NCBI RefSeq assembly: GCF_949987515.2
Contig: NC_082699.1
Coordinates: forward strand, 75,612,281-75,676,280
Length of the DNA: 64,000 nucleotides
Direction: 5' to 3'
Origin: Delphinus delphis
Taxonomy: Eukaryota > Chordata > Mammalia > Artiodactyla > Delphinidae
Shown here: positions 10,240 to 21,424 of the stretch, piece by piece
How the letters are laid out: every line of letters begins with the position of its first letter
How positions within the stretch are numbered: the stretch's first letter is position 1
Program-made: the position numbers and the translations under genes
The notes under the pieces: generated by a model
The model's database searches: none
What the model was told of the DNA's origin: nothing
Seen by the model: only the letters and a program-made list of their open reading frames with translations

Positions 10240-13200
10240 GAAATGCTCAGCTTCTATCCTCAATCCATCAGTGCTATGTGCAAAGGGATAAAGGAAACCC
10301 CAATCTGGATTGGTTGAAAATGAATTACAGTGGGTCTTAGGGGTGGGGATGATACCACAAGAAACACGTGCAAAGAGTGGGTTTGGAACTATCTCGACGT
10401 AGGTTGCTTATTGTTGAACGGGCTTGGTGGACACCACAGAAATATCATACTTGTGGGCTCATGTCCATTCACTCAATGGCTTTATCCATGCAAACTTCAA
10501 TTTTGGGGGTAAATGCAAACCAGCATCCTCAACCCCTAAGATATAAGGGGTTCATGTCTTCCCTGGCTACACACTAGGTTGAAGAATGTCAAAGGGGAAA
10601 GTGGTTCCAGCTTGGTTAATCAGTGCTTTTACTCCCTGGCCAAAGGGATTGTTTTCAGGGATGGGTGTAAGATCCAAGCATGGCTGATTTGAGTTCTTCT
10701 CCAGAATTGTTCCATTTGTACCTAGGCATGAGAAGCTTCATTCTTTCCTAGCTATGACCCTTAAAGACTTGAGCCTAGGAGTTGGAAGTGGTCAGGTCCC
10801 TATCAAGTGGCAAAGGCAGTAGAAGAAGGTAAAGCCAATGAGTGGACTGACCCAGAGATGAGATGTGGATAAATTATGACAGGTGGCAATGAGTGCCTTG
10901 AGCAAACTGTCTCCAGCTGTATTCTTGCCCTCCATTACTACACGAGGTAACAAACTTCTCATTGTATCGAAGACATTTTGAGCTTTGCTTTTTTACCAAC
11001 TTCAGACAATGAGTCCTGTTAAATATTATTACTAAATAATTAAATAACTTCAAAGACTGCAATGATTATTATACATGTACATAGTGCTCAAGGTTCTTAA
11101 ACTACTTACTTCATAGTTATACCATAAACAACTACGCTTTATTGAGCACCTATACCATGAAAGTTATTTTCTATTAGCTACTTTGTTCCTCACCAAATGG
11201 GGCATGTTTTTTTTTCCAGTATTCAGATAAAACTGAAGATTACAGAATATAAGGGACTTTTCCCTTTCACCCATGGTTCTTAAAAAGACCTGTATCCTAA
11301 CACAAAGATTCCCTTTCTTAAGTCCTTTTAGCTGTATGGAATGCTACACGTGTCAAGTAAAAAGTTTAGTCTCCATGCTAAAAGTTAAGGACAGCTACTA
11401 AAGGGATTTTTGACACTATATGGACATGATATGATTTGATCCAGTGTTGACATTTAAAGTAAATACTATTTTTAATTAGTATCATAACTCTCTCATTACA
11501 TCTCATGCCTCCAAATATTGAAGTGTCTCATAGAATATGTAGTCTAGTCCATTTGGTTTAGAGATGAGAGACCTGGGACCCAGAAACATTAAATGTTCTT
11601 CCAAGGTTAAATGGGAAATTATTATTGTGGGGGAGATGAATCTGGTCCACAGGTTGAGTCCTGTACCCATTCCATGCACTCGTAATTTCTATTTCTGTTG
11701 GCAAATAAGGGCTCTTTCCTGCACCACTTGATTGAAACTTCTTGGCCTGATCATCTTTGGTCAATTTATTTTAAATAATAGTATGTGTTTGTGTACACCT
11801 TTTATGTCTTCAATGAGGATTTTTGCATTAAGAAAGTCATACCCATGTCATTAATTTTCATTAACAAATGTTTGATTAAGCTATGACCTTAGAGAAACTA
11901 GTCTTTGTTGTAACCTGTCACCAAGAGGCTTAATGTTCTTTCGACAAAGCAAAGAGCTAACAGAACAACTCTCACTATATGAAAAAAAAATCTTCAAAAC
12001 ATGTACTGTTTCAGTTTAATGGTTGCAAATAGTAGTTTGTTATGGAATTTTAATGGTTAGATTATAACAGCCATTTCTAAAATGAATCACAGTTATTACC
12101 ATCTAAGGTAGGGCATAAATTGTAGATTGCAATTGCTCACAGACTTTTCTAAAACAATGATATGTCTACATCAAATCTGGAGCGTGCTGTTGACATAATA
12201 AACTAGAGGAAGTTTTATCACAAACCTAAAACACAAGACAGAATAGAAGAGAAAGGCTGCTGTAAAGATAAAGATCTCCCATTTACTCAAAATGAAATTT
12301 AAACTGAAATTAAAATGAAGGAGAAAAAAAGTAATTTTCACCTCCAGACTTGTAATCTTTACTGTATCTTTTCTTGGGTCTGTGAATATTTTGGTGTAAA
12401 AAGGATGTTAAAGATTGTTTAGGCTATTGGATTTTAAATATGTTTTTAGCTATAGAGCTCCCATTCACAAAGTATCTATAGCCTCCATAAAAAAATATAT
12501 TAAAAGTAGATTTTATCTGGTTGAATCAAGAGTGACGTTTTTGGAACTTTTGTCCCTCAACTCAATTTCCCTTTCCCCATCTCTTCCTTTCAATTGGCTG
12601 CGCCCAAGTCACCAGCACCCTGCAAAGTGAAATCCCCAGCTCTGTTCGGCTCATTCAATTACACAATTAAAAATATGGAAACCAAAACATGAATATCAAT
12701 CCCCCAATAGCTCAGACCTAATTAACGGAAAGTCAGGGACAGGAAGACAGCTTTCCTGCATTGTTGTACAGAGAATATTACATGATGTTGCCTATTATTC
12801 AGGGCTTTTAGGAGTTCTCCTACCTTCTCAATATTCTCCTTAAACTTGAAGCTTTTTAATGAATGGTTGGAAGCCCAAAGAAGTGAATTGTAGGTATACT
12901 TGGAATTCGCCAACAGATAGAGTTCTAATTAGAGAATAATTTGAAGAAAGGATAAAGGAACATATACTTTTTTTTTAACACAACCTACAAAAGTCAAGGG
13001 AATTTAACATCTAAAATAGAAATGGCAAAATGCTTAGAAGAGTTACGTCTCTTTGTGAGCCAATATATTATAAGCTTAGTAATCTTCACTCGATTAGTTC
13101 AAATTTTGGCCATACATGTCTATTCCAAAGAAAGCGTCTGGATTTTATGTTTTGTTTCGATTTGTTTTTGAAGTCAGGTTTATCAAATTCACTTCCTACT

Positions 13201-13385
13201 GTATGAGTCAGTAAGACTTCTGCTGTGACACTGCCTTTTATACAAATCTTTCCATGCCTTGTTTTCCCCCATGGTCTCTGTTTCTGATATGCAGCCTTCC
13301 TGTGCCTGGTATCCTTCAGGTGTGCCTGTCGACAGTTACGTCAGGGCTTCCTTTCACTTTACTCTCCCATCTTTGATATCAAGGC
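10240..13385. other. Mostly unassigned; two weak MIR-like patches
   Basis: Two minus-strand MIR-like patches can be suspected, at about 11135-11250 (TTTATTGAGCACCTATACC ... CAGATAAAACTGAAG) and 11515-11760 (TAGAGATGAGAGACCTGGGA ... CCAAGGTTAAATGGG). The rest holds no recognisable gene, repeat or RNA, and open frames stay below 75 codons. Confidence 0.4.
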
Positions 13386-13393
13386 GCTCTCTC

Positions 13394-13424
<31 letters not shown>

Positions 13425-13454
13425 CCCTCTCTCTCTCTCCCTCTCTCCCTCCCC
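13386..13454. repeat. CT microsatellite
   Basis: An almost pure CT array with occasional CCC interruptions. Confidence 0.92.
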
Positions 13455-13561
13455 TGTTACTATTATCAAAAACCCATCAACTAGTGAAAAGGACACTTAA
13501 AAATCAATTTGAAAAAGGACTTTACCCATATGCCTCAGTTTTCTTGCCTATTTTTCTTTAA

Positions 13562-14062
13562 TTTAAAAACATTTTTTATAGAAATATAGTTGGTTTATAA
13601 TGTTGTGTTAGTTTCAGGTGTACAGCAAAGTGACTTAGTTGTACATATGTATATATCTATTATTTTTAAGATTCTTTTCCATTATATTGTAGGTTATTAC
13701 AAGATATTGAGTATAGTGCCCTGCACTATACAGTAGGTCCTTGTTGACTGTCTGTTTTATGTATAGTAGTGTGTATATTTTAATCCCAAACTCCTAATTT
13801 AGTCCTCCCTCCCCTTTCACCTTGGTAACCATGTTTGTTTTCTATGTCTGTGAGTCTATTTCTGTTTTGTAAATAAGTTCATTTGTAACATTTTTTTAGA
13901 TTCCACATATAAACCATAGCATATATTTGTCTTTCTCTGTCTGACTCACTTCACTTAGTATGATCATCTCTAGGTCCATCCATGTTGCTGCAAGTGGCAT
14001 TATTTCATTCTTTTTATGGCTGAGTAATACCCCATTGTATATATTTATATACCACATCTTCT
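13562..14062 (-). mobile_element. LINE-1 3' UTR, outer element of a nest
   Basis: The plus strand carries antisense LINE-1 3' UTR landmarks in order: TTGTGTTAGTTTCAGGTGTA, CACTATACAGTAGGTCCTTG, TTTGTTTTCTATGTCTGTG, TTCACTTAGTATGATCATC, CCATCCATGTTGCTGCAAG and GGCTGAGTAATACCCCATTG. It stops at ACCACATCTTC, where a second L1 tail begins. Confidence 0.85.
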
Positions 14063-14300
14063 TTTTTTAACATCTTTTTTTTTTTTTTTTTTTTGCGGTA
14101 CGCTGGCCTCTCACTGCTGTGGCCTCTCCCGATGCGGAGCACAGGCTCTGGACGCACAGGCTCAGCGGCCATGGCTCACGGGCCCAGCCGCTCCGCGGCA
14201 TGTGGGATCTTCCCGGACCAGGGTACGAACCCGTGTCCCCTGCATCGGCAGGCGGACTCTCAACCACTGCGCCACCAGGGAAGCCCCTTTTTTAACATCT
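14063..14300 (-). mobile_element. CHR-type SINE with target duplication in L1 tail
   Basis: The SINE body runs from about 14095 (TGCGGTACGCTGG on plus) to 14287 (CCAGGGAAGCCCC), with its tail as T residues at 14075-14094. TTTTTTAACATCT occurs at 14063-14075 and again at 14288-14300. This duplicates L1 sequence, so the SINE inserted into the L1 tail. It is the youngest of the three nested elements. Confidence 0.88.
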
Positions 14301-14371
14301 TTATTGGAGTATAATTGCTTTACAACGCTGTGTTAAGTTTCTGCTTTATAACAAAGTGAATCAGCTATAGG
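14063..14371 (-). mobile_element. Second LINE-1 3' end, split by a SINE
   Basis: The poly-T and TTTTTTAACATCTT at 14063-14076 begin a second LINE-1 tail. After the SINE insertion it resumes at 14288 and continues through TTATTGGAGTATAATTGC and AAAGTGAATCAGCTATAG, ending near 14371. It lies inside or against the outer L1 at 13562-14062, so it is the later of the two. Confidence 0.75.
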
Positions 14372-14750
14372 GAGAATAACTGCAGTTGGGCTGATCTCTG
14401 TTGCCTCCACAGCATGTCCTGACTTCTGATCATTGGTTCTGCAAACCAAGAAATATCTTACTTGGGAAACTGGTCCTCACCCAGGCCAGGTTCTGTCACT
14501 GCGCTCCAGGCCGCTCGCCATATGATAATCCTTGTGACGTGTTCACTTATTCCTGACCAGAGATTCCAGGGTGATGGAATCCTGAATAAAGGGTTTTCCT
14601 CTCTTTTTTTTATCTGCTTCAAACTTTGGCCTCAGCCCTAAAGTTGGGAAATCGTTCTAGAACTTGGCAAAATTTCCAATTACTTTCTACCAAATTTCAG
14701 TACCTATCTGGTAAGGAAAACCCTGAGGCAGCCCTCCCCAGCCACTTCTC
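14372..14750. other. Unassigned sequence
   Basis: No gene or clear repeat recognised. Confidence 0.35.
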
Positions 14751-14754
14751 TCCT

Positions 14755-15060
14755 CTGCACCCTGCCTCTCTCTGACCTTTTCATTCTCACCTTTGTCTCT
14801 CTCAAAGAGGTCGTCTCTGATCACTCAAAATAAAATAACTTTCTCTGCTCTTTTTCTATTTGGGTAACCTACCTTTTTCCTATGCTTGCAGCATTTCCTG
14901 ACCTTTATAATTATTTTATGTATTTTCTTGCTATAGCTTGTTCATTGCCTTTATCCTTTGAAAGAATGCAAGCCTCATGGGGTCTGGAACCACATGTGTC
15001 CGCTTACTTGTTATTTTATCCCCAGGGTGTAGAGTGTTGCAATTGGTAAATAACAGGCAA
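14755..15060 (+). mobile_element. L2 3' region
   Basis: Word order fits an ancient L2 3' region: CTTTTCATTCTCACC, AAGAGGTCGTCTCTGATCAC, TTCCTGACCTTTATAATTA, GAATGCAAGCCTCATGGGG and TTTATCCCCAGGGTGTAGAG. Confidence 0.5.
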
Positions 15061-15139
15061 TATGTAAAGATATCCTGACTAAGTGAGTGGATGCTACCCA
15101 AACCTCTTATTACCTTTTCTGAAATCTCCTGCATTTCAG

Positions 15140-15298
15140 CAACTAGTTTTTTGTTGTTTGGTTTTTGGTTTTTTTGCCACACCATGTAGCATGGGAGATT
15201 TTAGTTCCCCAAACCAAGGATCCCACCCACACCTCCTGCAGTGGAAGCAGGGAGTCTTAACCACTGGACCACCAGGCAAGTCCTTCAACAACTTGTTT
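15140..15298 (-). mobile_element. Older CHR-related SINE
   Basis: The plus strand reads TTTTTTGCCACACCATGTAG, TTTTAGTTCCCCAAACCAAG, CAGTGGAAGCAGGGAGTC and TTAACCACTGGACCACCAGG, the antisense of an older tRNA-derived cetartiodactyl SINE, ending near 15283. An imperfect duplication (CAACTAGTTT at 15140-15149, CAACTTGTTT at 15289-15298) flanks it. Confidence 0.75.
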
Positions 15299-15299
15299 C

Positions 15300-16055
15300 T
15301 GGTGTAACTTACTACCAAGCACTTGCTTTTCTTGCTGGGGCTATTATCACTACCTGGGGTTCCTTTAAGTGGCTACCAAGCCCTGGGGTGAATGTCCAGT
15401 GTCCTTGTAGCCCTTCTCTTAGTCTGAGCACAAAACTCCTATTCTGAAAGCCAACACCCTGTTTAAAATGCAGTTACCATCTACCTACATTTTCTGTCTC
15501 CCTAGCATGGTCAAGCTCTATTGGTTCTTTATGGCTTCCTCCATTACCATGGAGATAGATGGATTTTTGCTCTTACTGTCTAGGGCCAAGGAATATACAA
15601 ACAGAAGAGGTGGGAATTAACTTGGACACTGTTTGTGCAATTAGCATCTAACGAATCCATCCTGAAAATAGATTGGCTACAACCCCATTAGTCCAGAGTC
15701 ATAGCTGCTCAGACTTCATGTAATAAGATGTGGAAGGATAACTCCCAGCAGGGACTCTACAAAGGGCTTCTGGGGAGAAGATGTTTACTGAATAAACAGT
15801 CTGGTCACCAGGGAGAGAATGACTCATTTGCGTTTCCTGTTTTAATGTGTGAAAATGTTTTTCCTCTTGAAAGGGACTGCATTAAGGAACTTGGAGGCAT
15901 TTTGCCAGACTCATTTGCACAGTGGATTAGGATCTGAATAAGATTATAGAATTTCATGTCGAGCATGAAGGGGAGCAGGGGTGTGATGTGCAGTTTCTCT
16001 TCACTTTCACTACCATGTTACTAGGCTTATTTTTTTCGCTCCGGCCTGGCAGAGT
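15300..16055. other. Unassigned sequence
   Basis: No gene or repeat recognised; open frames are under 70 codons. Confidence 0.4.
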
Positions 16056-16057
16056 CT

Positions 16058-16132
16058 ATAAAAATCTTCCCTTTTACAAAAGAGGCTCAGAGAGGACAAG
16101 GGTAGACCAAGGTCACGAAGCTGAACGAACCT
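16058..16132 (-). mobile_element. MIR SINE core fragment
   Basis: CCCTTTTACAAAAGAGGCTC, AGAGAGGACAAGGGTAG and CCAAGGTCACGAAGCTGAAC match the antisense MIR core. Confidence 0.6.
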
Positions 16133-17045
16133 AAATCTTGTGTGTCTTCATTCCTGACACCCATTCCCCCGGGATAGTGTACCCTCTCCCATATCTCACA
16201 GCCTCTCACACCTAGAGAATCACACGTCGTGAGAGAATGTCCACTTTCTTCACTGAAGATGAAAAGTACGAGACCCCCCAGCAGAAAGTGGAAATGATAA
16301 CAGAGCCCATGGCCAAGAAATATTAAATCAGATTGTTCTCCATCCTCATTAAAAGGAAAATAAATCTTCCCATTTTCCACGCTTTTTCTGCTATTTCCCC
16401 AAACTGTGATCCAAGTTTAAGACTTGACTCAAGAGGTGGTGCGTATTCCATTAAATTGTACTGCATTGACCAGAACTTCCATAGCTTTAATGGGATGTGG
16501 CAGAAATCGTCAGACTTCATCTGGTGGATACCACAATGACTGGATCAGGAAAAAAGGGCCAAGAGACTATGATGGGCTATACCAGGTGAAGTCTGACGAT
16601 CGAGGCATCTGATTTTCCATGCCTATCATGCTCTGACCTGAGGCCTCTCTGCTGCAAGAGTGTGAGGCTTGAGGAAATCTGAGGGTGTTATTACTCCTGG
16701 AGAATTAGTGACAAATGGGGGGCATGGGAGTCGATGGGCCAGCACCTCCTCCACCCAGCCTCACATGGATCGTTCTGAGGAATATTTGAAATGGTTTCTT
16801 GTAGAGTCCCAGTAAAATTTGGCATTAGTTGCCTTAAACTATAGCCAGCTCAATTATTCACACTTACCTTGATTTTTCTTGAAATCGTTCATGCTTCCCA
16901 GGACATTCACTTTTATTCTATGAAATTACTTTCCAAAATAAACTACCTGAATGCGTGTGTTTGGATACACTCCATTCAAAAGGAATGCAAGCTAAGATTT
17001 AGGGCTATTTCTCGTGGATTTTTTAGTGGATATATTTAGTGGATA
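16133..17045. other. Unassigned sequence
   Basis: No gene or repeat recognised. A small tandem duplication of TTTAGTGGATATAT lies at about 17021-17049. Confidence 0.4.
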
Positions 17046-17083
17046 TATTAGTCAGTGTTCTCCAGAGAAACAGAATCAATGGG

Positions 17084-17190
17084 AGATAGATAGATAGAAA
17101 CATACATACATGCATACATTCATACGTATATACACAGATACATACATACATGTAGAGATACATATGTAGATACATAGATACACGCAGAGA
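17084..17190. repeat. GATA/ATAC microsatellite
   Basis: Four GATA units pass into irregular ACATAC and AGATAC units. It sits where this old repeat family normally carries a short tandem stretch. Confidence 0.8.
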
Positions 17191-17224
17191 TAATCTATAA
17201 CTATCTTTTATATTTTGGGGGTTT

Positions 17225-17268
17225 TATCATTTTTTTAATTAATTTTTACTGGAGCATAGTTGCTTTGG
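17225..17268 (-). mobile_element. Short LINE-1 3' end fragment
   Basis: AATTTTTACTGGAGCATAGT followed by TGCTTT resembles the antisense LINE-1 3' end seen elsewhere in the window (TTATTGGAGTATAATTGCTT). Only about 40 bp can be matched. Confidence 0.4.
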
Positions 17269-17500
17269 GGTTTTACAATTTGCGATTTAAATTAATTTCT
17301 AGCTGACTTGCAGGGCTGTGCGTTCACTGCCGGCATTTAGTGCTGTAGCTCAGGTAACAGTCAGATTAGTGAGGGAGCTGTTGTATCTCCTCTATTTTCC
17401 ATGAAAATGGAAATCCTGTAGTTTCTAAAGACTTCTCATTATTTTGTTTCATGACATCTAAACAAAATCCCTCCTCAAAGTGTTACTTCTATCTATCTAC

Positions 17501-17732
17501 CTGAGCTTTATTTATTTATTTATTTTGCGGTACGTGGGCCTCTCACTGTTGTGGCCTCTCCCGTTGCGGAGCACAGTCTCCGGATGCGCAGGCTTAGCGG
17601 CCATGGGTCACGGGCCCAGCTGCTCCGCGGCATGTGGGATCTTCCCAGACCGGGGCACGAACCCATGTCCCCTGCATCGGCAGGCGGACTCTCAACCACT
17701 GCGCCACCAGGGAAGCCCCTCTGAGCTTTATT
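17501..17732 (-). mobile_element. CHR-type SINE with target duplication
   Basis: The SINE body occupies about 17526-17719, with a (TTTA)n tail at 17511-17525. CTGAGCTTTATT is duplicated exactly at 17501-17512 and 17721-17732. The element lies within the older repeat at 17049-18147 and so postdates it. Confidence 0.88.
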
Positions 17733-18189
17733 ATAAGAAACTAACCCATGGGATTATGGAGGTTGAGAAACCCCATGACCTGCAGTCAGCAAGTGGAGAC
17801 CCAGGAGAGCACGCAGTATAGTTCCAGGGCAAGACTGAAGGTCAGTGAAGCAGGAAAGCCAATGGTGTAAATTCAAGTCTGAATCCAAGTGCAAAGGAGG
17901 AGAAGATTGATGGCTCAGCTCAAAGACAGTCAGGCAGAAAGAGTTCCCTCTTGCTCAGGCTTTTTGTTCTATTCAGGTCTTCAACTGATTAGATGAGGCT
18001 CACCCACATTAGGAAGGACAGTCTGCTTACTCAGTCTACTGATTTCAGTGTTAACCTCATCCAGAAATACCCTCAAAGGCACACCCAGAATAACGTATGA
18101 CCAAATGTCTGGACAGTCAAGTTGACACATAAACTCAGTCATCACAAGGGGCTAAAATATTGTGATAAACACAAAATCAAAATGAATCA

Positions 18190-18378
18190 AGAGCCTACTA
18201 TAGTCCCAAAGGTTGATATACATAATATTATGAATCCTCAAAGCTACACTAGCAGATAGCCATTTTTATTTTATTTTATAAAGAAAGAAACTCAGGGACA
18301 GATGGATTAAATAAAATATACAAAGTCACACAGCTATTAACTGAGAGGAAGGGATTCAAACCCAAATCAATATAACAT
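18190..18378 (-). mobile_element. MIR SINE
   Basis: AGAGCCTACTATAGTCCC, TATTATGAATCCTCAAAGC, AAAGAAAGAAACTCAGGGAC, CAAAGTCACACAGCTATTAA and GGGATTCAAACCCAAATC follow the antisense MIR order almost end to end. Confidence 0.75.
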
Positions 18379-18589
18379 AAAAGTACTCAATCTTCTTATA
18401 ATGAAATAGTACTTTCCAGTGAGGTCCAAGATATGTCCCATATAGTCAAAATTCTTTGATTGATTTGTTTCTTCAGAATCTAAACACCTTAGTATATTAC
18501 CCACATGCATTAAGACTGAACACTAATATCTATTCACCCTTATTCATTTTGATTGTTCATCCCAGGATTCAGGACTCACAATATACTCA

Positions 18590-18623
18590 AACACACACAC
18601 ACGCATACACACACACACACACA
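18590..18623. repeat. CA microsatellite
   Basis: Two CA runs separated by CGCAT. Confidence 0.88.
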
Positions 18624-18945
18624 TGACTACACTTTGTACTAGAGAAAGTCCTTGTAGTTCCCCTAAGCATGACATAGTTTTTAATATTCAAAAGCAGTTT
18701 TCAACATTCAAAAGCAGCTTTCAGATCCTCTCCCAGAGAGGAAACCACTGTCTGTCCTCTTCCCTCCAGGGGCCCTGCCCTCCCACTACGACCTGAGAAT
18801 ATTAATACCTAATGTATAATGGTTTACATTCCTACCCAATGTCTGCCTCTATATCTCCATCTATATCCCCACCCCTACCCATACCAACACTCTGGTTAAC
18901 TTGAATAAAAATAAGGAAAAATGACTGTTATCTGTATTTTCCTTT
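18624..18945. other. Unassigned; short tandem duplication
   Basis: A 21-bp unit with core ATTCAAAAGCAG is present twice in tandem at about 18683-18722. No gene seen. Confidence 0.45.
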
Positions 18946-18949
18946 CAGA

Positions 18950-19330
18950 TGCTTCGGTGTGGAGTGATGTGATTTTCATGAAGGCTGCTTCAGTTTGGAA
19001 AGTCTTGAGGACTGAAAAGTCACGGGAAGGACGTGGAAGGTAAAATGGGGATTAGATCTTAAATGATCAGGGGAGAATATTCCAGGCAAAACGATGAACA
19101 AAAACCGCTCGGTAAGGGCAACGGTGGGAAAAGTGAATAACTGGGTCATAGTGAATAAGTGGGAATTGTGGAAAGAAAGTCTGGAAAGACATATTGGGCC
19201 AGATCGAGAAGGGTGTAAAGGGCCATTTTAAATATTCTGTGCCTGCTCTTATGTTGATATGGGTCTCCAGGAGATTTTCAATTGATGGGAGACTGTGATG
19301 TGGCCAAATTCACACTTGATAAGTTTCCAT
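18950..19330 (+). mobile_element. Ancient interspersed repeat, family not named
   Basis: Phrases such as GGGGAGAATATTCCAGGCAA, GGGCCAGATCGAGAAGGGTG and GACTGTGATGTGGCC follow the order of a common ancient mammalian repeat that also seems present at about 54100-54425. I cannot assign it with certainty. Confidence 0.4.
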
Positions 19331-19379
19331 AAATAGACATGTTGATTTTATGTCAAATTTAATCTTTTACCACCGATTT

Positions 19380-19485
19380 ATCTATTCATCTGTCCATTTA
19401 GCAAGCATTGGAGCCCCAATTTTGTACAAGACAAGGTGCTCTAATGGCAAATAGCTCTAAGGAGTTTGCAGTGCAACCAAAGATG
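19380..19485 (+). mobile_element. Ancient L2-like fragment
   Basis: TCTGTCCATTTAGCAAGCATT, TTGTACAAGACAAGGTGCTC and AGGAGTTTGCAGTGCAACC resemble the L2-like motif also present at 9265-9425. Confidence 0.4.
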
Positions 19486-19544
19486 AAAGCTACGTACGTG
19501 GTAGGCATCAGCTAGCTTCTTGGAAAGACATCGTGGTCCCTGCT

Positions 19545-19740
19545 TAGCGTAGTTGAAGACACAAGCTTTGGGGTATACCAGACAGAAGGGTGCATCCCGG
19601 CAATGGCAGGCCCCTTCATTTTCTGAACTTTAGTCTCTCCTCCTGTTGAATAAAGGCCATAAGATGCCTGCCAGAAACTCGTGGGAAGGTTACAATGAAA
19701 TATGGTATAAAGTTAGATGCTCAGCACATGTTAAATTCCT
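19545..19740 (+). mobile_element. MIR SINE
   Basis: AGACACAAGCTTTGGGGTA, TGAACTTTAGTCTCTCCTCC, GTTGAATAAAGGCCATAAG, AAGGTTACAATGAAATATGG and TTAGATGCTCAGCACATG match MIR in order. Confidence 0.6.
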
Positions 19741-20044
19741 GTCTGCTCCCACTTTTCTCACCTTTTCTGTGTCTGAATAATGGGGAGCGAAAGGGGTGTA
19801 ACTTCAGAGCTGCTAATTGGACATACACAGTAGAAAAAGTTATCTCCATCTTTAGCGTCACCCCAAAATTCAGACCCAAGTACACAACTTCCTAGTAGAC
19901 ATATCAATCTCAAATTCTTGGACTGAAGTTAAATATGCCCCGAACAGCCGAAGTATACTCCGTTCTGAAGTTCCCAGTGTCCATAACTGTACTATTCGCT
20001 CAAACACTCAAGCAAAACACTGGAACTTCCTTCTTCCTTCCTCA

Positions 20045-20190
20045 ACTTCATCCTCCCTCTAAAATGTCATTCTTACTCCCCGACTTTGTAGCGTGTTATC
20101 TCTCTGGACTGTGAGACAACGACTTCCAGGTACCTCTCACTTCAAGCCCAGATCTGACATCGAGTAGGTGCATTCAGGTGTCTGTTAAAT
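20045..20190 (+). mobile_element. L2 3' end
   Basis: TAGCGTGTTATCTCTCTGGA, CTGTGAGACAACGACTTCC, GCCCAGATCTGACATCGAGT and AGGTGCATTCAGGTG, ending in AAATAAATAA, have the layout of the L2 3' end. Confidence 0.5.
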
Positions 20191-20690
20191 AAATAAGCCT
20201 GTGGTTTCTCGCTGCTTGGTATAGGAAGTACCTGTAGATTAACCACAAAGGAAATAAACTGGGGTTTGTCACTAGTCCCCAAAGAGAGAAAGACAGACAG
20301 GCAGAGACACAGTTGAAACAAAAAGAAACCATTTATTTTATTCAAGGGTGGTGTTTACAACAGAAATCTTAAAATCGGTAATGTTCCTTTACATCTCCAG
20401 TGAATGATTTGAACAGAGCTAACTGCAAAGACAGTGTGTTTTTTTTCTCCCAGTAGAGCTCATGTAGAGATTGTAATGGATTCTCTAATTCCAATAATTC
20501 AGCCTTAAAGCAGATCTAGTCACTTTGCCCTTAACAACACAGTTAGTTGTGTATAGGACAGGACGTATATTCCCCTGAATGTTACTTGCATTTTGAATGT
20601 TCTAAAACCGGAGAACAGAATTGAGCAATTTGGAATGCTCTAGGATTCCAAAGAACTTCTTAGTACACTTTTTCCCAGGATGTATAAAGA
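20190..20690. other. Unassigned sequence
   Basis: No gene or repeat recognised. Confidence 0.35.
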
Positions 20691-20699
20691 TATTTTTTA

Positions 20700-20883
20700 T
20701 CAATTTTTTACAATCACTTTGTTGAAGTATGATTGCCATACAGAAAACCACACATATTTAGTGCATGTGACTTGATGAGTTTGGAGGTAATTATACATCC
20801 ACAAAACCATCACCGCAATCTATTCCATAAACATGTCCATCACCTCCAAAAGTTTCCTTCCACCCTCTCCATCTATTATTATC

Positions 20884-20933
<50 letters not shown>

Positions 20934-21420
20934 TATAGGTCACTTAACATGAGATCCACACTCTCAGCAAATTTCTAAGTATACAATATGGTATTAACTA
21001 CAGGCACTGTGCTGTATAGTAGATTTCTAGGACTTATTCACTGCACAGAAATGAAACTTATACCCTTTGACAAACATCTCTCCATTTCCCCTTCCCCCAC
21101 CAGCCCCCCAAAACTACCGTTCTGCCCTCTGCTTCTGTGAGTCTGACTATTGTAAATTCCTCATATAAGTGGTATCATGTAATGTTTGTCCTTCAATGTG
21201 TGGCTTATTTCACTCAGCGTAACACGCTCCAAGTTCATCTGTGTTCTCACAAATGGCGAGATTTCCTTCCTTTTAAAGGCTGAATAATATCCTGTTGTAT
21301 GTGTACATTGTTTTATCCTTTCACACTTTGATGGACATTTATGTTGTTTCCATGTTTTAGCTATTGTGACTAAGGCTGCAATGAACTTGGGAGTACAGAT
21401 GTTTCTTTGAGATCCCTTAA
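20700..21420 (-). mobile_element. Old LINE-1 3' UTR
   Basis: The plus strand shows antisense LINE-1 3' UTR landmarks in order: TTGAAGTATGATTGCCATAC, CCACAAAACCATCACCGC, TACAGGCACTGTGCTGTATA, TGAGTCTGACTATTGTAAA, AGGCTGAATAATATCCTG and AGGCTGCAATGAACTTGG. The TG microsatellite at 20885 has grown inside it. The sequence switches to sense-strand L1 coding relics near 21420. Confidence 0.75.
20885..20930. repeat. Pure TG microsatellite, 23 units
   Basis: 46 bp of uninterrupted TG within an old LINE-1 3' UTR. The purity suggests it is highly polymorphic. Confidence 0.95.
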
Positions 21421-21424
21421 ATAG

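Larger units (their letters stand above)
17049..18147 (+). mobile_element. Ancient interspersed repeat broken up by younger insertions
   Basis: The left part (AGTCAGTGTTCTCCAGAGAA at 17050) and right part (CTTCAACTGATTAGATGAGG, CACCCACATTAGG, CAAGTTGACACATAAACTCA, ending with CATCACAA near 18147) belong to one old mammalian repeat whose word order I recognise but cannot name. Between them are a GATA/ATAC microsatellite, a short L1 piece and a CHR SINE. Confidence 0.5.

Noticed and set aside
20733..20978. 81-codon frame ending in a long Cys/Val repeat
   Set aside because: It is translation of the TG microsatellite within an L1 3' UTR.
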